A stretch of DNA of 64,000 nucleotides from Helicobacter sp. 12S02232-10. Lineage in GTDB: Bacteria > Campylobacterota > Campylobacteria > Campylobacterales > Helicobacteraceae. The stretch lies in NCBI RefSeq assembly GCF_002272895.1, contig NZ_MLAQ01000008.1, positions 30,823-94,822 of the forward strand, written 5' to 3'. The position numbers and the translations under genes are program-made. Positions 50,815 to 60,307 of the stretch are shown here, one piece after another (positions within the stretch are counted from its first letter, which is position 1; each line of letters starts with the position of its first letter). The notes beneath the pieces were generated by a model, which was not told the DNA's origin, made no database searches, and worked only from the letters and a program-made list of their open reading frames with translations.

Positions 50815-51432
50815 ATGGTAATTCGGCGTTCTTTTGGTTTTTGTGCTTCTCATATTGTGCGTAATTGCACTTCTAAGAGATGTTCTACAAGCATTCACGG
50901 GCATAATTACAAAGTTGAGATTTTTGTGGGTGCAGATTCTTTAGATAGTGCTGGTATGATTCTTGATTTTGGAATTTTTAAAAATCAAATCGCTGATTTT
51001 ATTGATGGGTTTGATCACGCCCATCATTTTTGGGATAAAGAAGAACCTGATTTTATAGATTTTATCCTCAAAAATTCCGCAAGATATATCAGACTTTCAC
51101 TCAATCCAAGCGCTGAAAACTATGCTTTGATATTGCTGTTTTATATTGATAAGATTTTAGGTGCGACTGAATTTGGAAATTCTGAAGGAGCAATAAAAGT
51201 GACTTCTGTGCGTATCCACGAAACCGATCACGGCTATGCAGAAGCCTTTAGAGAGGACTTAAACAATCCAAATTTTATGAAGCACATCTCTTTAGATTCG
51301 GTAGAATTTTCAGAACAGATACGCCTTGAATGGAGAGATTCTGATATGCTTGAAAAGCTGAAAGCTTATGATTGCCATTCTTTGCAAAAACCTTTTAAAA
51401 ACCCCCTCCCTTTACATCAGATTAAAATTTAA
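50815..51432 (+). CDS. queD: 6-carboxytetrahydropterin synthase QueD
   Basis: QueD converts dihydroneopterin triphosphate to 6-carboxytetrahydropterin, an early step of queuosine synthesis. The 205-residue protein has zinc-ligand His in FCASHIV and the pair in IHGHNYKVE. A possible catalytic Cys is in KRCSTS, and the later HDH-like segment is HETDHGYAE. It is longer than the 120-residue E. coli form, with extra sequence in the middle and at the C terminus. ATG 50815 was chosen because GGAG is 5 bp upstream. Its stop overlaps queE. Confidence 0.9.
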   Translation: MVIRRSFGFCASHIVRNCTSKRCSTSIHGHNYKVEIFVGADSLDSAGMILDFGIFKNQIADFIDGFDHAHHFWDKEEPDFIDFILKNSARYIRLSLNPSAENYALILLFYIDKILGATEFGNSEGAIKVTSVRIHETDHGYAEAFREDLNNPNFMKHISLDSVEFSEQIRLEWRDSDMLEKLKAYDCHSLQKPFKNPLPLHQIKI

Positions 51433-52184
51433 TGTTACCCATTTCTGAGATTTTTTACAGCCTGCAAGGAGAGGGTGAGTTTATCGGCACTCCTAGCGTA
51501 TTTGTAAGGCTTGGAGGGTGCAATCTTACGTGCAGGGGATTTGGGATTAAAAGTCGGTTCAAAGATAGAGAGTTTTTGGGTTGTGATAGCATTTATGCAG
51601 CAAATTCGGCTTTTTCAAAAGAATGGCAATTTTATGAAAACAGCACTGATCTCATAGAAAAAATAAAGTCATTTTCTCAAACAAAATTTGATGTGATCTT
51701 GACAGGAGGGGAGCCAAGCTTGCATTTTAAAAATCCCATTTTATCCCAAACCATAAAATATTTTTTGCAAAGAGAACATCGGGTTTGTGTAGAAAGTAAC
51801 GCAAGTGTAAAATTTAAGTTTGATGAGGTTTTAAAACACCTTTATTTTACTTTGAGTGTTAAGTTAAGCAATTCTGGTGAACCTCTTGAAAAAAGGATAA
51901 AACCTTACGTGATCCAAGAAATTATTGACAATGCTTATAGTGTGGTTTTTAAATTTGTCTGCAATGCCCAAATGTGTCGAAACAAAAAAGTTATCGAAGA
52001 AATCAAGGATCTACTCTCTAAACTTTCACTCAAGGGAAATAAAATTTTTTTAATGCCACAAGGAACGACAGAAAAGGAATTGAATGAAAATATCAAAGAG
52101 ATTTATCCAATTTGCCTCCAAGAGGGCTTTTGTTTTTCCGACAGGCTTCATATTCGAATATGGGGGGATAAAAGAGGATTTTGA
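51432..52184 (+). CDS. queE: 7-carboxy-7-deazaguanine synthase QueE (radical SAM)
   Basis: QueE forms 7-carboxy-7-deazaguanine from the QueD product. The 250-residue protein starts ISEIFYSLQGEGEFIGTPSVFVRLGG, the QueE entry. Cluster Cys are in GGCNLTC, with the next one far away in EFLGCDSIYA (CX3C then a 16-residue gap) rather than CX3CX2C. VILTGGEPSLH is the later SAM-binding block. The unusual spacing could be a lineage variant. It is convergent with gpmI, with a 6-bp gap. Confidence 0.9.
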   Translation: MLPISEIFYSLQGEGEFIGTPSVFVRLGGCNLTCRGFGIKSRFKDREFLGCDSIYAANSAFSKEWQFYENSTDLIEKIKSFSQTKFDVILTGGEPSLHFKNPILSQTIKYFLQREHRVCVESNASVKFKFDEVLKHLYFTLSVKLSNSGEPLEKRIKPYVIQEIIDNAYSVVFKFVCNAQMCRNKKVIEEIKDLLSKLSLKGNKIFLMPQGTTEKELNENIKEIYPICLQEGFCFSDRLHIRIWGDKRGF

Positions 52185-52205
52185 GAGGGGCTAAAACAGC
52201 GCCTC
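52185..52205. terminator. Imperfect hairpin between queE and gpmI, possible bidirectional terminator
   Basis: GAGGGGCT (52185-52192) pairs with AGCGCCTC (52198-52205) with one G-G mismatch and a 5-nt loop. It lies at the convergent junction and overlaps the last codons of gpmI. No good T tract follows on either strand, so the terminator role is weak. Confidence 0.3.
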
Positions 52206-53669
52206 ATCCATTTCTTCAGGCTTAGATAATCCCATCAATTTTAGTACTGTGGGAGCAATGTTATTCAAACCGCCATCTTTGATTTTCTCCACCCCTTCTC
52301 CCATCACAAAGCAATAAACATCGCCAATAGTGTGATTGGTAAGCATATTGCCTGCATCATCTTTCATTTCTTCACAATTTCCGTGATCGCTTGTAATTAC
52401 AAATGCGTAATTAAGTTCTTCGGCACATTTAATAATGTTTCCAAGCTCAGTATCAAGAGCTTCGACTGCATTGATAGCAGCTTCTAAGTTTCCTGTATGC
52501 CCTACCATATCTCCGTTTGCGAAATTAACCACAATCAAATCAGTACCCATCTGCATAAATTTCTGAACAGCTTGAGAAACCTCTGCAGCACTCATTTGCG
52601 GGCATAGATCATAAGTGCTGACTTTTGGGCTTGGGATAAGTACTCTGCTTTCATTGGTAAAAGGTTCTTCAATCCCCCCATTTAAAAAGAAAGTAACGTG
52701 AGCATATTTTTCAGTTTCAGCAACGTGAGCTTGGGTAAGGTTAGCATTTGAGACGATTTCAGCCAATGTATTTCGGATTTTTTCCTTAGGAAAGAATACT
52801 GGATAGGAAAATTTTTCATCATAGCAAGTCATTGTTGCGATATTGAGGCGAACTTTTTTATTCCTTTCAAAGCCCTCAAAATTCGTATTCCCAATAGCCT
52901 CAATAATTTCTCTAGCACGATCACTCCTAAAATTTGTAAAAATAAATCCTTCTCCATCATTCATACCCGCATAATCTTTGAAGCTTGCAGGCAAAATGAA
53001 TTCATCAGTAATATTTTGAGAATACATATTTGTTATGTATTCCATCGCACAAAGCGGGCTTGGATTTTTTGCTGTCACAATGCTCTCATAAGCAATTTTC
53101 ACACGATCCCAACGTTTATCTCTATCCATTGCATAAAATCGCCCACAAATTGTTGCTATTTTTATATCTTCAGAACAGATCGCACAAATTTTTTCAATAT
53201 AAGTTTTTGCACTTTTAGGAAGAACGTCTCTACCATCAGTAATGAGATGAAGCCAAACTTTTTTACCCGCTTTTTGGAGCAGCTTGGCGATAGCAAGAAA
53301 ATGATCTAAATGCGAATGCACACCCCCATCGCTGATTAGACCGCATAAATGAATGATTTTTGAATGATTGGTTACAGATTGAAAAGCGGGATTTTCTTCA
53401 ATTTGATGGTTTTGAATAGCTAAAGAAATTTTGACCAAATCCTGATAAAGAATCCTGCCAGATCCAATGCACATATGCCCTACTTCAGAATTTCCCATTT
53501 GTCCCTCAGGAAGACCCACGCTCATTCCATAGGTTTTAATCAAAGAATGAGGAATATTTTTAAACATCCACTCATAAGTGGGCTTTTTTGCCTGATAAAA
53601 AGCGTTGTATTGGGTTTTGGGGTTATGCCCGATACCATCAGTAATAACCAGAAGAGTTTTTTGTGCCAT
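52191..53669 (-). CDS. gpmI: 2,3-bisphosphoglycerate-independent phosphoglycerate mutase GpmI
   Basis: GpmI interconverts 3- and 2-phosphoglycerate in glycolysis and gluconeogenesis using two Mn ions. The 492-residue protein has the N-terminal ITDGIGHNP and the catalytic Ser in [17 protein letters not shown]. It has [43 protein letters not shown] and [11 protein letters not shown] near the end. Length is normal and all blocks are present. Start ATG 53669. The adjacent lysozyme-like gene lies 46 bp upstream on the same strand. Confidence 0.97.
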   Translation of the reverse strand: MAQKTLLVITDGIGHNPKTQYNAFYQAKKPTYEWMFKNIPHSLIKTYGMSVGLPEGQMGNSEVGHMCIGSGRILYQDLVKISLAIQNHQIEENPAFQSVTNHSKIIHLCGLISDGGVHSHLDHFLAIAKLLQKAGKKVWLHLITDGRDVLPKSAKTYIEKICAICSEDIKIATICGRFYAMDRDKRWDRVKIAYESIVTAKNPSPLCAMEYITNMYSQNITDEFILPASFKDYAGMNDGEGFIFTNFRSDRAREIIEAIGNTNFEGFERNKKVRLNIATMTCYDEKFSYPVFFPKEKIRNTLAEIVSNANLTQAHVAETEKYAHVTFFLNGGIEEPFTNESRVLIPSPKVSTYDLCPQMSAAEVSQAVQKFMQMGTDLIVVNFANGDMVGHTGNLEAAINAVEALDTELGNIIKCAEELNYAFVITSDHGNCEEMKDDAGNMLTNHTIGDVYCFVMGEGVEKIKDGGLNNIAPTVLKLMGLSKPEEMDEALF

Positions 53670-53715
53670 TGTTTTTCCTTGTAATTTCGGTTTTTTTATT
53701 TTAACTCAAAATTTT

Positions 53716-54408
53716 TTAAGGTTCGGGCATAATGAAGAATTTTTCTTGTTTAGTTTGGTTTGAGGAGGGCTTAGTTTTTGTATTTTGAAGCTCTTTGATG
53801 GTATTTTTGATATTTTGATTTTTATTTTCAAGTTCTATTTTTAAGGTATTGTTGTGTGTTTTGGTGTATTTGGGGATAAAATTACGGAGTTTAAGAACAT
53901 TCATTCTGATGTCTTGATAGTAAGCTTCAGCTATCTTATCAATGCGTTTGTTTTTTTCCCAGCTAAACCCTTTATTATAGGATTTCACCATATCCTTATA
54001 ATTCCCATCGCGTCTTTTTTGCCAATAAAGCAAAGTATCTAGAGCGACTTTTGAAGCAAACTCGCTATCACGCATCAAAAGCTCCCCGACTAAATTCCTA
54101 ATAAAACTTGTATCCTTATATTTTCCGTATTTTTTGATGACTCCAGGTATATGAGCGTGATAGATTCCTGCGCTTGGATCGGAGAAATTTACCATATATT
54201 CGCCCGCACACGATTCCTTCCAGGCAATAGCTGCCATTGTATAACCCAATCCTTTTGGCGCACCATAGTTATAGGCGTATAAAATGACTTGCTTTTGTCT
54301 TTCGTTAAAATTTTTAGGATCAACGCATTTGCCCTCTATTTTATAAAGAGGAAGCTCAGCATACGCAGGAATAAGAAACACCAAAAGTATTAAAATCTTT
54401 TTGATCAA
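53716..54408 (-). CDS. Exported protein with a lysozyme/transglycosylase-like region
   Basis: From TTG 54408 (AAAGG 4-5 bp upstream) this 230-residue protein begins with a signal peptide (KKILILLVFLIPAYA). A frame open for 315 bp further upstream overlaps the glyS start region and lacks sequence sense. The middle part contains AIAWKESCAGEYMVNFSDPSAGIYHAH, here quoted in outline. WKES and the later S-A-G-I-Y resemble the ES...GL(M/F)Q pattern of lysozyme-like transglycosylases, with a candidate catalytic Glu. The C-terminal 60 residues are low-complexity, rich in N, K, T and Q. A peptidoglycan role is inferred. Confidence 0.65.
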   Translation of the reverse strand: MIKKILILLVFLIPAYAELPLYKIEGKCVDPKNFNERQKQVILYAYNYGAPKGLGYTMAAIAWKESCAGEYMVNFSDPSAGIYHAHIPGVIKKYGKYKDTSFIRNLVGELLMRDSEFASKVALDTLLYWQKRRDGNYKDMVKSYNKGFSWEKNKRIDKIAEAYYQDIRMNVLKLRNFIPKYTKTHNNTLKIELENKNQNIKNTIKELQNTKTKPSSNQTKQEKFFIMPEP

Positions 54409-54595
54409 TAAGCCTTTATTTGGGATTATGATTGAATATTTAAGATAAAACCTTTTATTAAGTTCTAAAGATATATAATACAAAAAGATAATGAATAAGA
54501 ATTTTAAAATATACCACCATAAAAATTGAAGCCAATACATAGACTTGCATTGGTCTTTAGACATAGAAATATAGTTCAGCCTCAAAGGAGTGATT

Positions 54596-56647
54596 TTGAA
54601 TACAGAGGATTTGTTGGTAGAAATTCTGCTTGAAGAATTACCTGCTCTGCCGTTTTTGAAGGAATTTCCCAATATTGCACAAAAATGGGAGAAAGTCTTA
54701 GAAAAGTACGACTTATCAAGCAAAACTCAAGTATTTTATACACCCAGACGCATTACAATATTTTGCCCTTCTTTTTCTGTGATGACTCCACAGAGGGAAG
54801 AAGAGTTTTTTGGTCCTCCCATTGGAATAGCCTATGTCGATGGAGATATAAAAAAAGGTTTGAGCAAAGCAGGTGAGAGTTTTTGCAAAAAGTGCCAAGT
54901 GTCTATACAAGATTTAAAAACCACCCATAAAGATGGCAAAGAAGTCTTATATTTTTCAAAACAAATTCAAGGCATCCAAGTAGCGAGCCTTCTTCCTGAA
55001 ATCATCACCGATTTTTTAGAAAGCTTAAATTTTGGAAAATCAATGCGATGGGGTCGCATCAAGAAAAGCTTTATCCGTCCGATCAGAAATATCTGCATTC
55101 TTTTTGGCAATCAAGATATAAAAATGGAAGCCTATGGTTTTAACGCCAAAAAAGCGACAAAAATCCATTCTGATAAGAGTTTCCAATGGCAAGAAGTAAG
55201 CAGCATTCCAAATTATTTTGACACTCTTCAAAAGGGCTGTGTGATTCTTTCGCAAGAAGATCGCAGGGCAAAAATTTTGCAAGATTTAAAAAATCTTCAA
55301 AAAGATCAAAATATTGAAGTTGAAATCGATAAAGAGCTTTTAGAAGAAATCGTTGCAATCACAGAGTATCCAAGAGCTTTATATGGGCAGTTTGATGAAA
55401 ATTTTTTAACTCTTCCTCCTGAAGTCATCATCACTTCAATGAAAGAAAATCAACGTTATTTTGCAATCAAAAAAGATGGAAAACTTCACAATGGTTTTAT
55501 CGTAGTGAGCAATTCTACGGCTTCAGATGTGACAAAAATCATTCTGGGGAATCAAAAGGTTTTAAGAGCAAGATTAAGCGATGCAATGTTTTTTTATCAA
55601 AACGATCTTTTAAGAGGGCTACTTCCTGATGGGCTTGAAAAAGTCGTTTTTGTCGAAGGATTAGGCACTCTCAAAGACAAGGCAGAACGCGAGAAAAAAA
55701 TCGCACTTTATTTGGTTGAAAAATATCAGGAATTTTTACCCACCCCTTTAGAAGAGGCTAAAAATCTGATGGCACGCACGCTTGATATTTCAAAAGCAGA
55801 TTTGCTTAGTGAGATGGTTTATGAATTTCCCGAACTTCAAGGATTGATGGGTTATTATTACGCCAAAGCTCAAGATGAAAACCAAAATATTTGCCTTGCC
55901 ATTAAAGAGCAGTATCTGCCTATAGGTGAGAATTCTATGCTACCATCTGAAATGTTTTCATCAATCGTAGCGATTTCAAGCAAGCTTGATAGTATTTTTT
56001 CGCTTTTTAGTATCGGAAAAATCCCCACAGGTTCAAAAGATCCTTTTGCACTCAGGCGAGCAGCTACAGGCGTGTTAAAAATTGTCTTAGAATATAAAAT
56101 CCCCTTTGATTTGCATAAAGACATTAAAAATCTTTTTGATTGCGTGGGTTATCAACCTTTAGACATCTCTTTGATTGAAGATTTTTTTATCGAGCGTTTC
56201 GAAGGAATTATGGCACTAAACCCCTCAATTTATAGAAGCGTTTTAAGTAGTGGCGAACGTGAAGTTTGTGCCATAATCCTTAAAGCCTCTGCCTTAAACA
56301 GATTCTTTGAAAATGCAAACAAAGAAGCCTTTATCAGCACCTTTAAGCGGGTTGCAAATATTACCAAAGAAATGAAAAACGCTCAAAAAATCAATCAAAG
56401 TCTTTTAAAACAGCCTGAAGAACTCCATCTTTATGAGGCCTATGAGGCGATTGAAAAGAGGAGTTTTGGGAGTATTGATGAGAAAATTCAAGCCTTATTT
56501 TCACTCAAAAAACCCCTTGATGCATTTTTTCAAAACGTATTGGTAAATGACAGCGACGATTCAATCAAAGAAAATCGCAAAAACTTGATTTTTAGTATTT
56601 ATCAAAAATTCTTACAAGTAGGCGATGTCAAAGAAATTGCGTTTTAA
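54596..56647 (+). CDS. glyS: Glycyl-tRNA synthetase beta subunit GlyS
   Basis: GlyS is the beta subunit of the alpha2-beta2 glycyl-tRNA synthetase, used for tRNA binding. The 683-residue protein starts NTEDLLVEILLEELPALPF and has the family blocks FFGPPIGIA, FGKSMRW, ITEYPRALYGQFDENFLTLPPEV in outline, SNSTASD and GKIPTGSKDPFALRRAATGVLKI. TTG 54596 was selected; GTG 54590 overlaps the AAGGAG. glyQ (alpha) is not in the window, which is common in Helicobacter. An OMP gene follows after 11 bp. Confidence 0.95.
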   Translation: MNTEDLLVEILLEELPALPFLKEFPNIAQKWEKVLEKYDLSSKTQVFYTPRRITIFCPSFSVMTPQREEEFFGPPIGIAYVDGDIKKGLSKAGESFCKKCQVSIQDLKTTHKDGKEVLYFSKQIQGIQVASLLPEIITDFLESLNFGKSMRWGRIKKSFIRPIRNICILFGNQDIKMEAYGFNAKKATKIHSDKSFQWQEVSSIPNYFDTLQKGCVILSQEDRRAKILQDLKNLQKDQNIEVEIDKELLEEIVAITEYPRALYGQFDENFLTLPPEVIITSMKENQRYFAIKKDGKLHNGFIVVSNSTASDVTKIILGNQKVLRARLSDAMFFYQNDLLRGLLPDGLEKVVFVEGLGTLKDKAEREKKIALYLVEKYQEFLPTPLEEAKNLMARTLDISKADLLSEMVYEFPELQGLMGYYYAKAQDENQNICLAIKEQYLPIGENSMLPSEMFSSIVAISSKLDSIFSLFSIGKIPTGSKDPFALRRAATGVLKIVLEYKIPFDLHKDIKNLFDCVGYQPLDISLIEDFFIERFEGIMALNPSIYRSVLSSGEREVCAIILKASALNRFFENANKEAFISTFKRVANITKEMKNAQKINQSLLKQPEELHLYEAYEAIEKRSFGSIDEKIQALFSLKKPLDAFFQNVLVNDSDDSIKENRKNLIFSIYQKFLQVGDVKEIAF

Positions 56648-56658
56648 GCGGGCATATA

Positions 56659-57918
56659 ATGAGTTTTTGCCGCAAAGCTATCTTGCTTTCTCAAGTTGTT
56701 TTCTTTTTTGCAAGTGCGCAAACTCAAAGCGAATTTGGGACTTTTGATGCACAGATTGGATTTTTCAGTTCAGGAGGTTTTGGCAGGTATGATCAAAGTG
56801 ATCTTAGAGGCGGTTATACCAATCTTTTTGGAACATTTGAAATCAAAAGCAAGGAATTTTTCGGATTTGAATTTGGGGTGGGCGTGAGTGCGACAGGGCT
56901 TTTACATAAAGTCAAAAATAAAGATATTTATTCAGATATTGTAAATGATATCGTTGGTATCGGCTTTAGGATTAATAACGATGAAGCGAAGGATTTCAGA
57001 TATACCAGCACGGGATTTTTGTTTCACACGCTTTATGCGCGCTACAAAAACGATTGGGGGAGTTTGAATATGGGAAGATTTCCCCTTAGTCTTGAATGGA
57101 TCGGAGATTATGTGGAGGGCGTGAGTGCAGTGATTGACAGATTTGAAGATTGGACAATCCAAGCAGGGTGGTTTGATGCCCAAGCCTATGCAAATGCCCA
57201 AGAAAATATCAGCTTTGGCTATATCAATTATTGGTATAATCATTACGAGGGTTATCAAATTAAAAATAACTATTTCTTAGATGTTAAGTATCACCATCAC
57301 TTACTTGATTTAAATCTGTATTATAATTATTTTGATACTCTTTTGTATATGGTGGGTATAAGAACTGATTGGAATTTAGCTTATGGAGAATGGGAGTTTA
57401 AAACGCGTTTGCATTACGTTTTTGTCAATGCTTCCAAACAATCAACCCAATATTGTAACAATCCATCTTTAAATGAATTGGCAGGATTGGCGTGTTATGT
57501 TCCTGAAAGTATGGGAAGTGTAGCGGGTTATTTATGGCAGGTTGAGCAGGCTTTCAAGTATAAAGGTCTTCATTTTGCGCTAGGCTATTTGCAAAATGAC
57601 AAGAGAAATGCTACAAATAATCTTCCCATTTATGCCGATGATAATCCCCTAGAATACAATACTGTCGTTTATGGCGAAGGGGCAAAAACAGGCTATGCAA
57701 CCATCAGATATGATTATAAAGGCAGGTATTTTTTAGGGTTGAAATATGGAATAAGCTATTATGGAAATGTAGAAGATAAGTCCTCTCAAGGTCAGTTCAA
57801 TGCACTTTGTGGTATTGTACTCAAACAGATGGATATTTCTTTGGGTTATATCAATATTGATGATGCCAATGGGTATAAAAACAATATTGCTAAAGTATGG
57901 TTGGGATTTAAATTCTAA
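56659..57918 (+). CDS. Porin-like outer-membrane protein (Hof/OprD-like family)
   Basis: This 419-residue protein has a signal peptide (KAILLSQVVFFFASAQT). Many alternating strands rich in Tyr, Phe and Gly follow (for example YARYKNDWGSLNMGRF, YFLGLKYGISYYG), and it ends AKVWLGFKF with terminal Phe. This is the layout of a 16- to 18-strand porin; a Helicobacter Hof-type family is the best guess. Two Cys pairs are near CNNPSLNELAGLACY. It follows glyS by 11 bp, but its codon pattern looks ordinary. Substrate is unknown. Confidence 0.8.
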   Translation: MSFCRKAILLSQVVFFFASAQTQSEFGTFDAQIGFFSSGGFGRYDQSDLRGGYTNLFGTFEIKSKEFFGFEFGVGVSATGLLHKVKNKDIYSDIVNDIVGIGFRINNDEAKDFRYTSTGFLFHTLYARYKNDWGSLNMGRFPLSLEWIGDYVEGVSAVIDRFEDWTIQAGWFDAQAYANAQENISFGYINYWYNHYEGYQIKNNYFLDVKYHHHLLDLNLYYNYFDTLLYMVGIRTDWNLAYGEWEFKTRLHYVFVNASKQSTQYCNNPSLNELAGLACYVPESMGSVAGYLWQVEQAFKYKGLHFALGYLQNDKRNATNNLPIYADDNPLEYNTVVYGEGAKTGYATIRYDYKGRYFLGLKYGISYYGNVEDKSSQGQFNALCGIVLKQMDISLGYINIDDANGYKNNIAKVWLGFKF

Positions 57919-57928
57919 CCACATACTC

Positions 57929-57960
57929 TTGACACAAACATAATGAAAATATTGTTTAAT
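57929..57960 (+). promoter_or_regulatory. Candidate promoter for the czn operon
   Basis: TTGACA (57929-57934) is a full -35 match in the gap before cznC. Possible -10 elements are TATTGT (57950-57955, 15-bp spacer) or TTTAAT (57955-57960, 20-bp spacer); neither spacing is ideal. A GGAG precedes the cznC start. Confidence 0.3.
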
Positions 57961-57989
57961 TCTTGTCTAAATTTTAGTTCGGAGTAGCG

Positions 57990-59255
57990 ATGAATGGTTT
58001 GAAGATAGGTTTATTAGTGTGCGGGCTTTTTATGGGTGCTTTTGCCCACGAGATCAGTTTAAGCACTTTTGTCAAAGCTGTGGAGAGAAACTCAATTGAA
58101 CTCATAGGGAAAAAGGCCGAATATGAAAGTCTTCTTGAAAATCAAAGATCTTTAATTGCTTGGGATTATCCCTATGTTGAAACAGATGTTTCGATGGTAA
58201 AAAACAATCAAGGCAATATGGCACCCCAAACTACAGCACTTTTAATGCTAATACCCAAGCTTCCTTGGGTCAGCACGATGCTTTATCAAAGTCTGCATAT
58301 CAAGACAATCCAATACAAAAAGAGTTATGAACTGAGTAAAAATCTAGTTTTTATCGCCGCAAAACGCCTTTATTTGAACTATGTTATCACGAAAGAAAAG
58401 TACGATATCTATACCCAAAGGGAAAATAACTATCTCTCCCAACTCAAAATTGCAAAGGACAAAGTCGATGCAGGCAGTATGTCCAAAAAAGACTATATCA
58501 ATTTTAGAAACTCCTATTTGGAATCAAAATTAGCTAAAACCAATGTCGAATCAATGTTAATCAATTTAGAAAAAACCCTTGATACCCTTTTGGCGATCGT
58601 AGAACCAAACCCCGACAATGCCAATTTCAGTGTTTTTTTAGATGATGCCCATAGTGTCAAGGTATCAGGTTTGGGGTTTGAATATGTCAAGATAGAAGAT
58701 TCAGGTTTGAAACAAATCCTTGATCATTCCTTATATGTCGATATCATTGATTTAAGTGCAAAAGATTATCAAACCAATGCCAAACTTGCCAATAGAGACA
58801 GATTTAATACTTTAGAAGTAGGAGCAGGAGTAGAAAATGCCAACTCCTCAACCAATGTTTCCCTAAAGTTTCAAATTCCCTTGCCCCTAACCCCTAAAAA
58901 TACGCACTTGAAAAGAAAATATATGGCACTTGAAAGCGGAGCGCTTGCACAAAGTGAAGTGATCAAAAGAAATATCAGAATACAAACAAATTCTTATATG
59001 AGCCAACTCAAAAATAAAGAAAAATACATAGAGATTCAAAAAGAAAATATCCAAAATAAAAAGCATTTGATGGAAATGGGAAAAATCGCCTATGAATCCC
59101 AAAAAATCGGTTTATTTGAGTATTTGATTTATCAAAATTCCTATATGGATGCCTTGATTGCTTTAGCAGAAGCAAAGCTTGATTATGTCAATACGACTGC
59201 ATTATTAGAAGAAACTTTGGGTAAAAGCTTGACAGATATAGGAGAAAATAAATGA
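57990..59255 (+). CDS. cznC: CznC-like outer-membrane efflux channel (TolC family)
   Basis: This 421-residue exported protein has a signal peptide (KIGLLVCGLFMGAFA) and the long helical segments of TolC/CzcC-type outer-membrane factors (for example residues 115-200 and 310-410). With CznB and CznA it should form a metal efflux path across the envelope. In H. pylori the CznABC pump exports Cd, Zn and Ni and protects urease regulation, from memory. ATG 57990 follows GGAG. The stop overlaps cznB by 4 bp (ATGA). Confidence 0.88.
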   Translation: MNGLKIGLLVCGLFMGAFAHEISLSTFVKAVERNSIELIGKKAEYESLLENQRSLIAWDYPYVETDVSMVKNNQGNMAPQTTALLMLIPKLPWVSTMLYQSLHIKTIQYKKSYELSKNLVFIAAKRLYLNYVITKEKYDIYTQRENNYLSQLKIAKDKVDAGSMSKKDYINFRNSYLESKLAKTNVESMLINLEKTLDTLLAIVEPNPDNANFSVFLDDAHSVKVSGLGFEYVKIEDSGLKQILDHSLYVDIIDLSAKDYQTNAKLANRDRFNTLEVGAGVENANSSTNVSLKFQIPLPLTPKNTHLKRKYMALESGALAQSEVIKRNIRIQTNSYMSQLKNKEKYIEIQKENIQNKKHLMEMGKIAYESQKIGLFEYLIYQNSYMDALIALAEAKLDYVNTTALLEETLGKSLTDIGENK

Positions 59256-60307
59256 AACGATGGTTGTTTTTAGTTGTTCTTGTCCCATTTTTATGGGGAT
59301 ATGATGCAATAAAAATATCAAAAGAGCAACTCAGTGATCTTGGAATTAAAGTCATCACCATTGATGGAAACATCTCAGGCAAAGGCTTACCTTTCAATGC
59401 CTATATTGATTTTGACAATAAAAGCTCATCAACCCAAAGCTCAAGCTTTGATGCGATTGTTACTGCTCTTTATAGACGCGAGGGCGAAAATGTCAAAGAG
59501 GGCGAAGTGATTTGTGAAATCAGTTCGATTGATTTGAATAATTTGTATTTTGAACTTCAAAACACTCAAAACAGGCTAAAAGTTGCCAAAGATGTGACCC
59601 AAAAAGACAGAGATCTTTATAAAGCAGGCGTGATCTCAAAGCGAGAATATCAGGTAAGCTATTTAGCAAGCCAAGAAATGGAGCTTAAAGTCAGGCAGAT
59701 TGAATCCACTTTTAAGATTTTTGGTATCGACCCAAAAAACCCCAAAGGCAAATATGGGTTTCGCGTAGTTGCCCGAGATAGTGGTATTTTATCGGTTGCC
59801 CCTAAGAACACAGGAGATAAAATCCCAGCCTTTACCACCTATATCAGAATATCAAAAAATGATGACTTGCTTGCTAGAATCAAGCTTCCCATCAGCGTTT
59901 CAGGATTCATCAAAAAAGGTTCGGCAGTATTTGATGAAAATGGCAAGAAAATCGGCGTGATCCAATCCATATCCGTTGTACTTGATAAAGCCTCTAATAC
60001 CATTCTTGCCACAGCATTGATCGATCAAGGGAATTATCGTGTCGGTGAAATGCTTGATGTTTATATTGAGGGGATAAAGCCTGAAGGCTCTATCGTGATT
60101 CCCTCAAACGCACTCATCAAAAACGGCTCAGATTACCTTGTATTTATCCGCACAAAAGATGGTTTTATGCCCACGCCCGTTCATATTATTGAAGAGAGAA
60201 ATAATTTATTTGTCATTGATGATAAGTCTGTCAAAATAGGCGATAAAGTAGCCGCAGGTGCTTTGATTGCACTCAAAGGCATCATCAACAATATAGGCGA
60301 TGAGTGA
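59252..60307 (+). CDS. cznB: CznB-like periplasmic adaptor (membrane fusion) protein
   Basis: This 351-residue protein has a short signal (KRWLFLVVLVPFLWG). It shows the adaptor layout: a lipoyl-like half (FDAIVTALYRREGENVKEGEVICEI), a helical hairpin about residues 90-135 (NRLKVAKDVTQKDRDLYKAGVISKREYQ in outline), then beta-barrel strands (IVIPSNALIKNGSDYLVFI). It links CznA to CznC. It lacks a clear His-rich metal-binding N terminus. It overlaps both neighbours. Confidence 0.9.
   Translation: MKRWLFLVVLVPFLWGYDAIKISKEQLSDLGIKVITIDGNISGKGLPFNAYIDFDNKSSSTQSSSFDAIVTALYRREGENVKEGEVICEISSIDLNNLYFELQNTQNRLKVAKDVTQKDRDLYKAGVISKREYQVSYLASQEMELKVRQIESTFKIFGIDPKNPKGKYGFRVVARDSGILSVAPKNTGDKIPAFTTYIRISKNDDLLARIKLPISVSGFIKKGSAVFDENGKKIGVIQSISVVLDKASNTILATALIDQGNYRVGEMLDVYIEGIKPEGSIVIPSNALIKNGSDYLVFIRTKDGFMPTPVHIIEERNNLFVIDDKSVKIGDKVAAGALIALKGIINNIGDE

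Noticed and set aside
54409..54723. N-terminal extension of the lysozyme-like protein upstream of its signal peptide
   Set aside because: It would cross the divergent glyS start and put a second hydrophobic segment before a good signal peptide; a TTG start with AAAGG at 54408 fits better.
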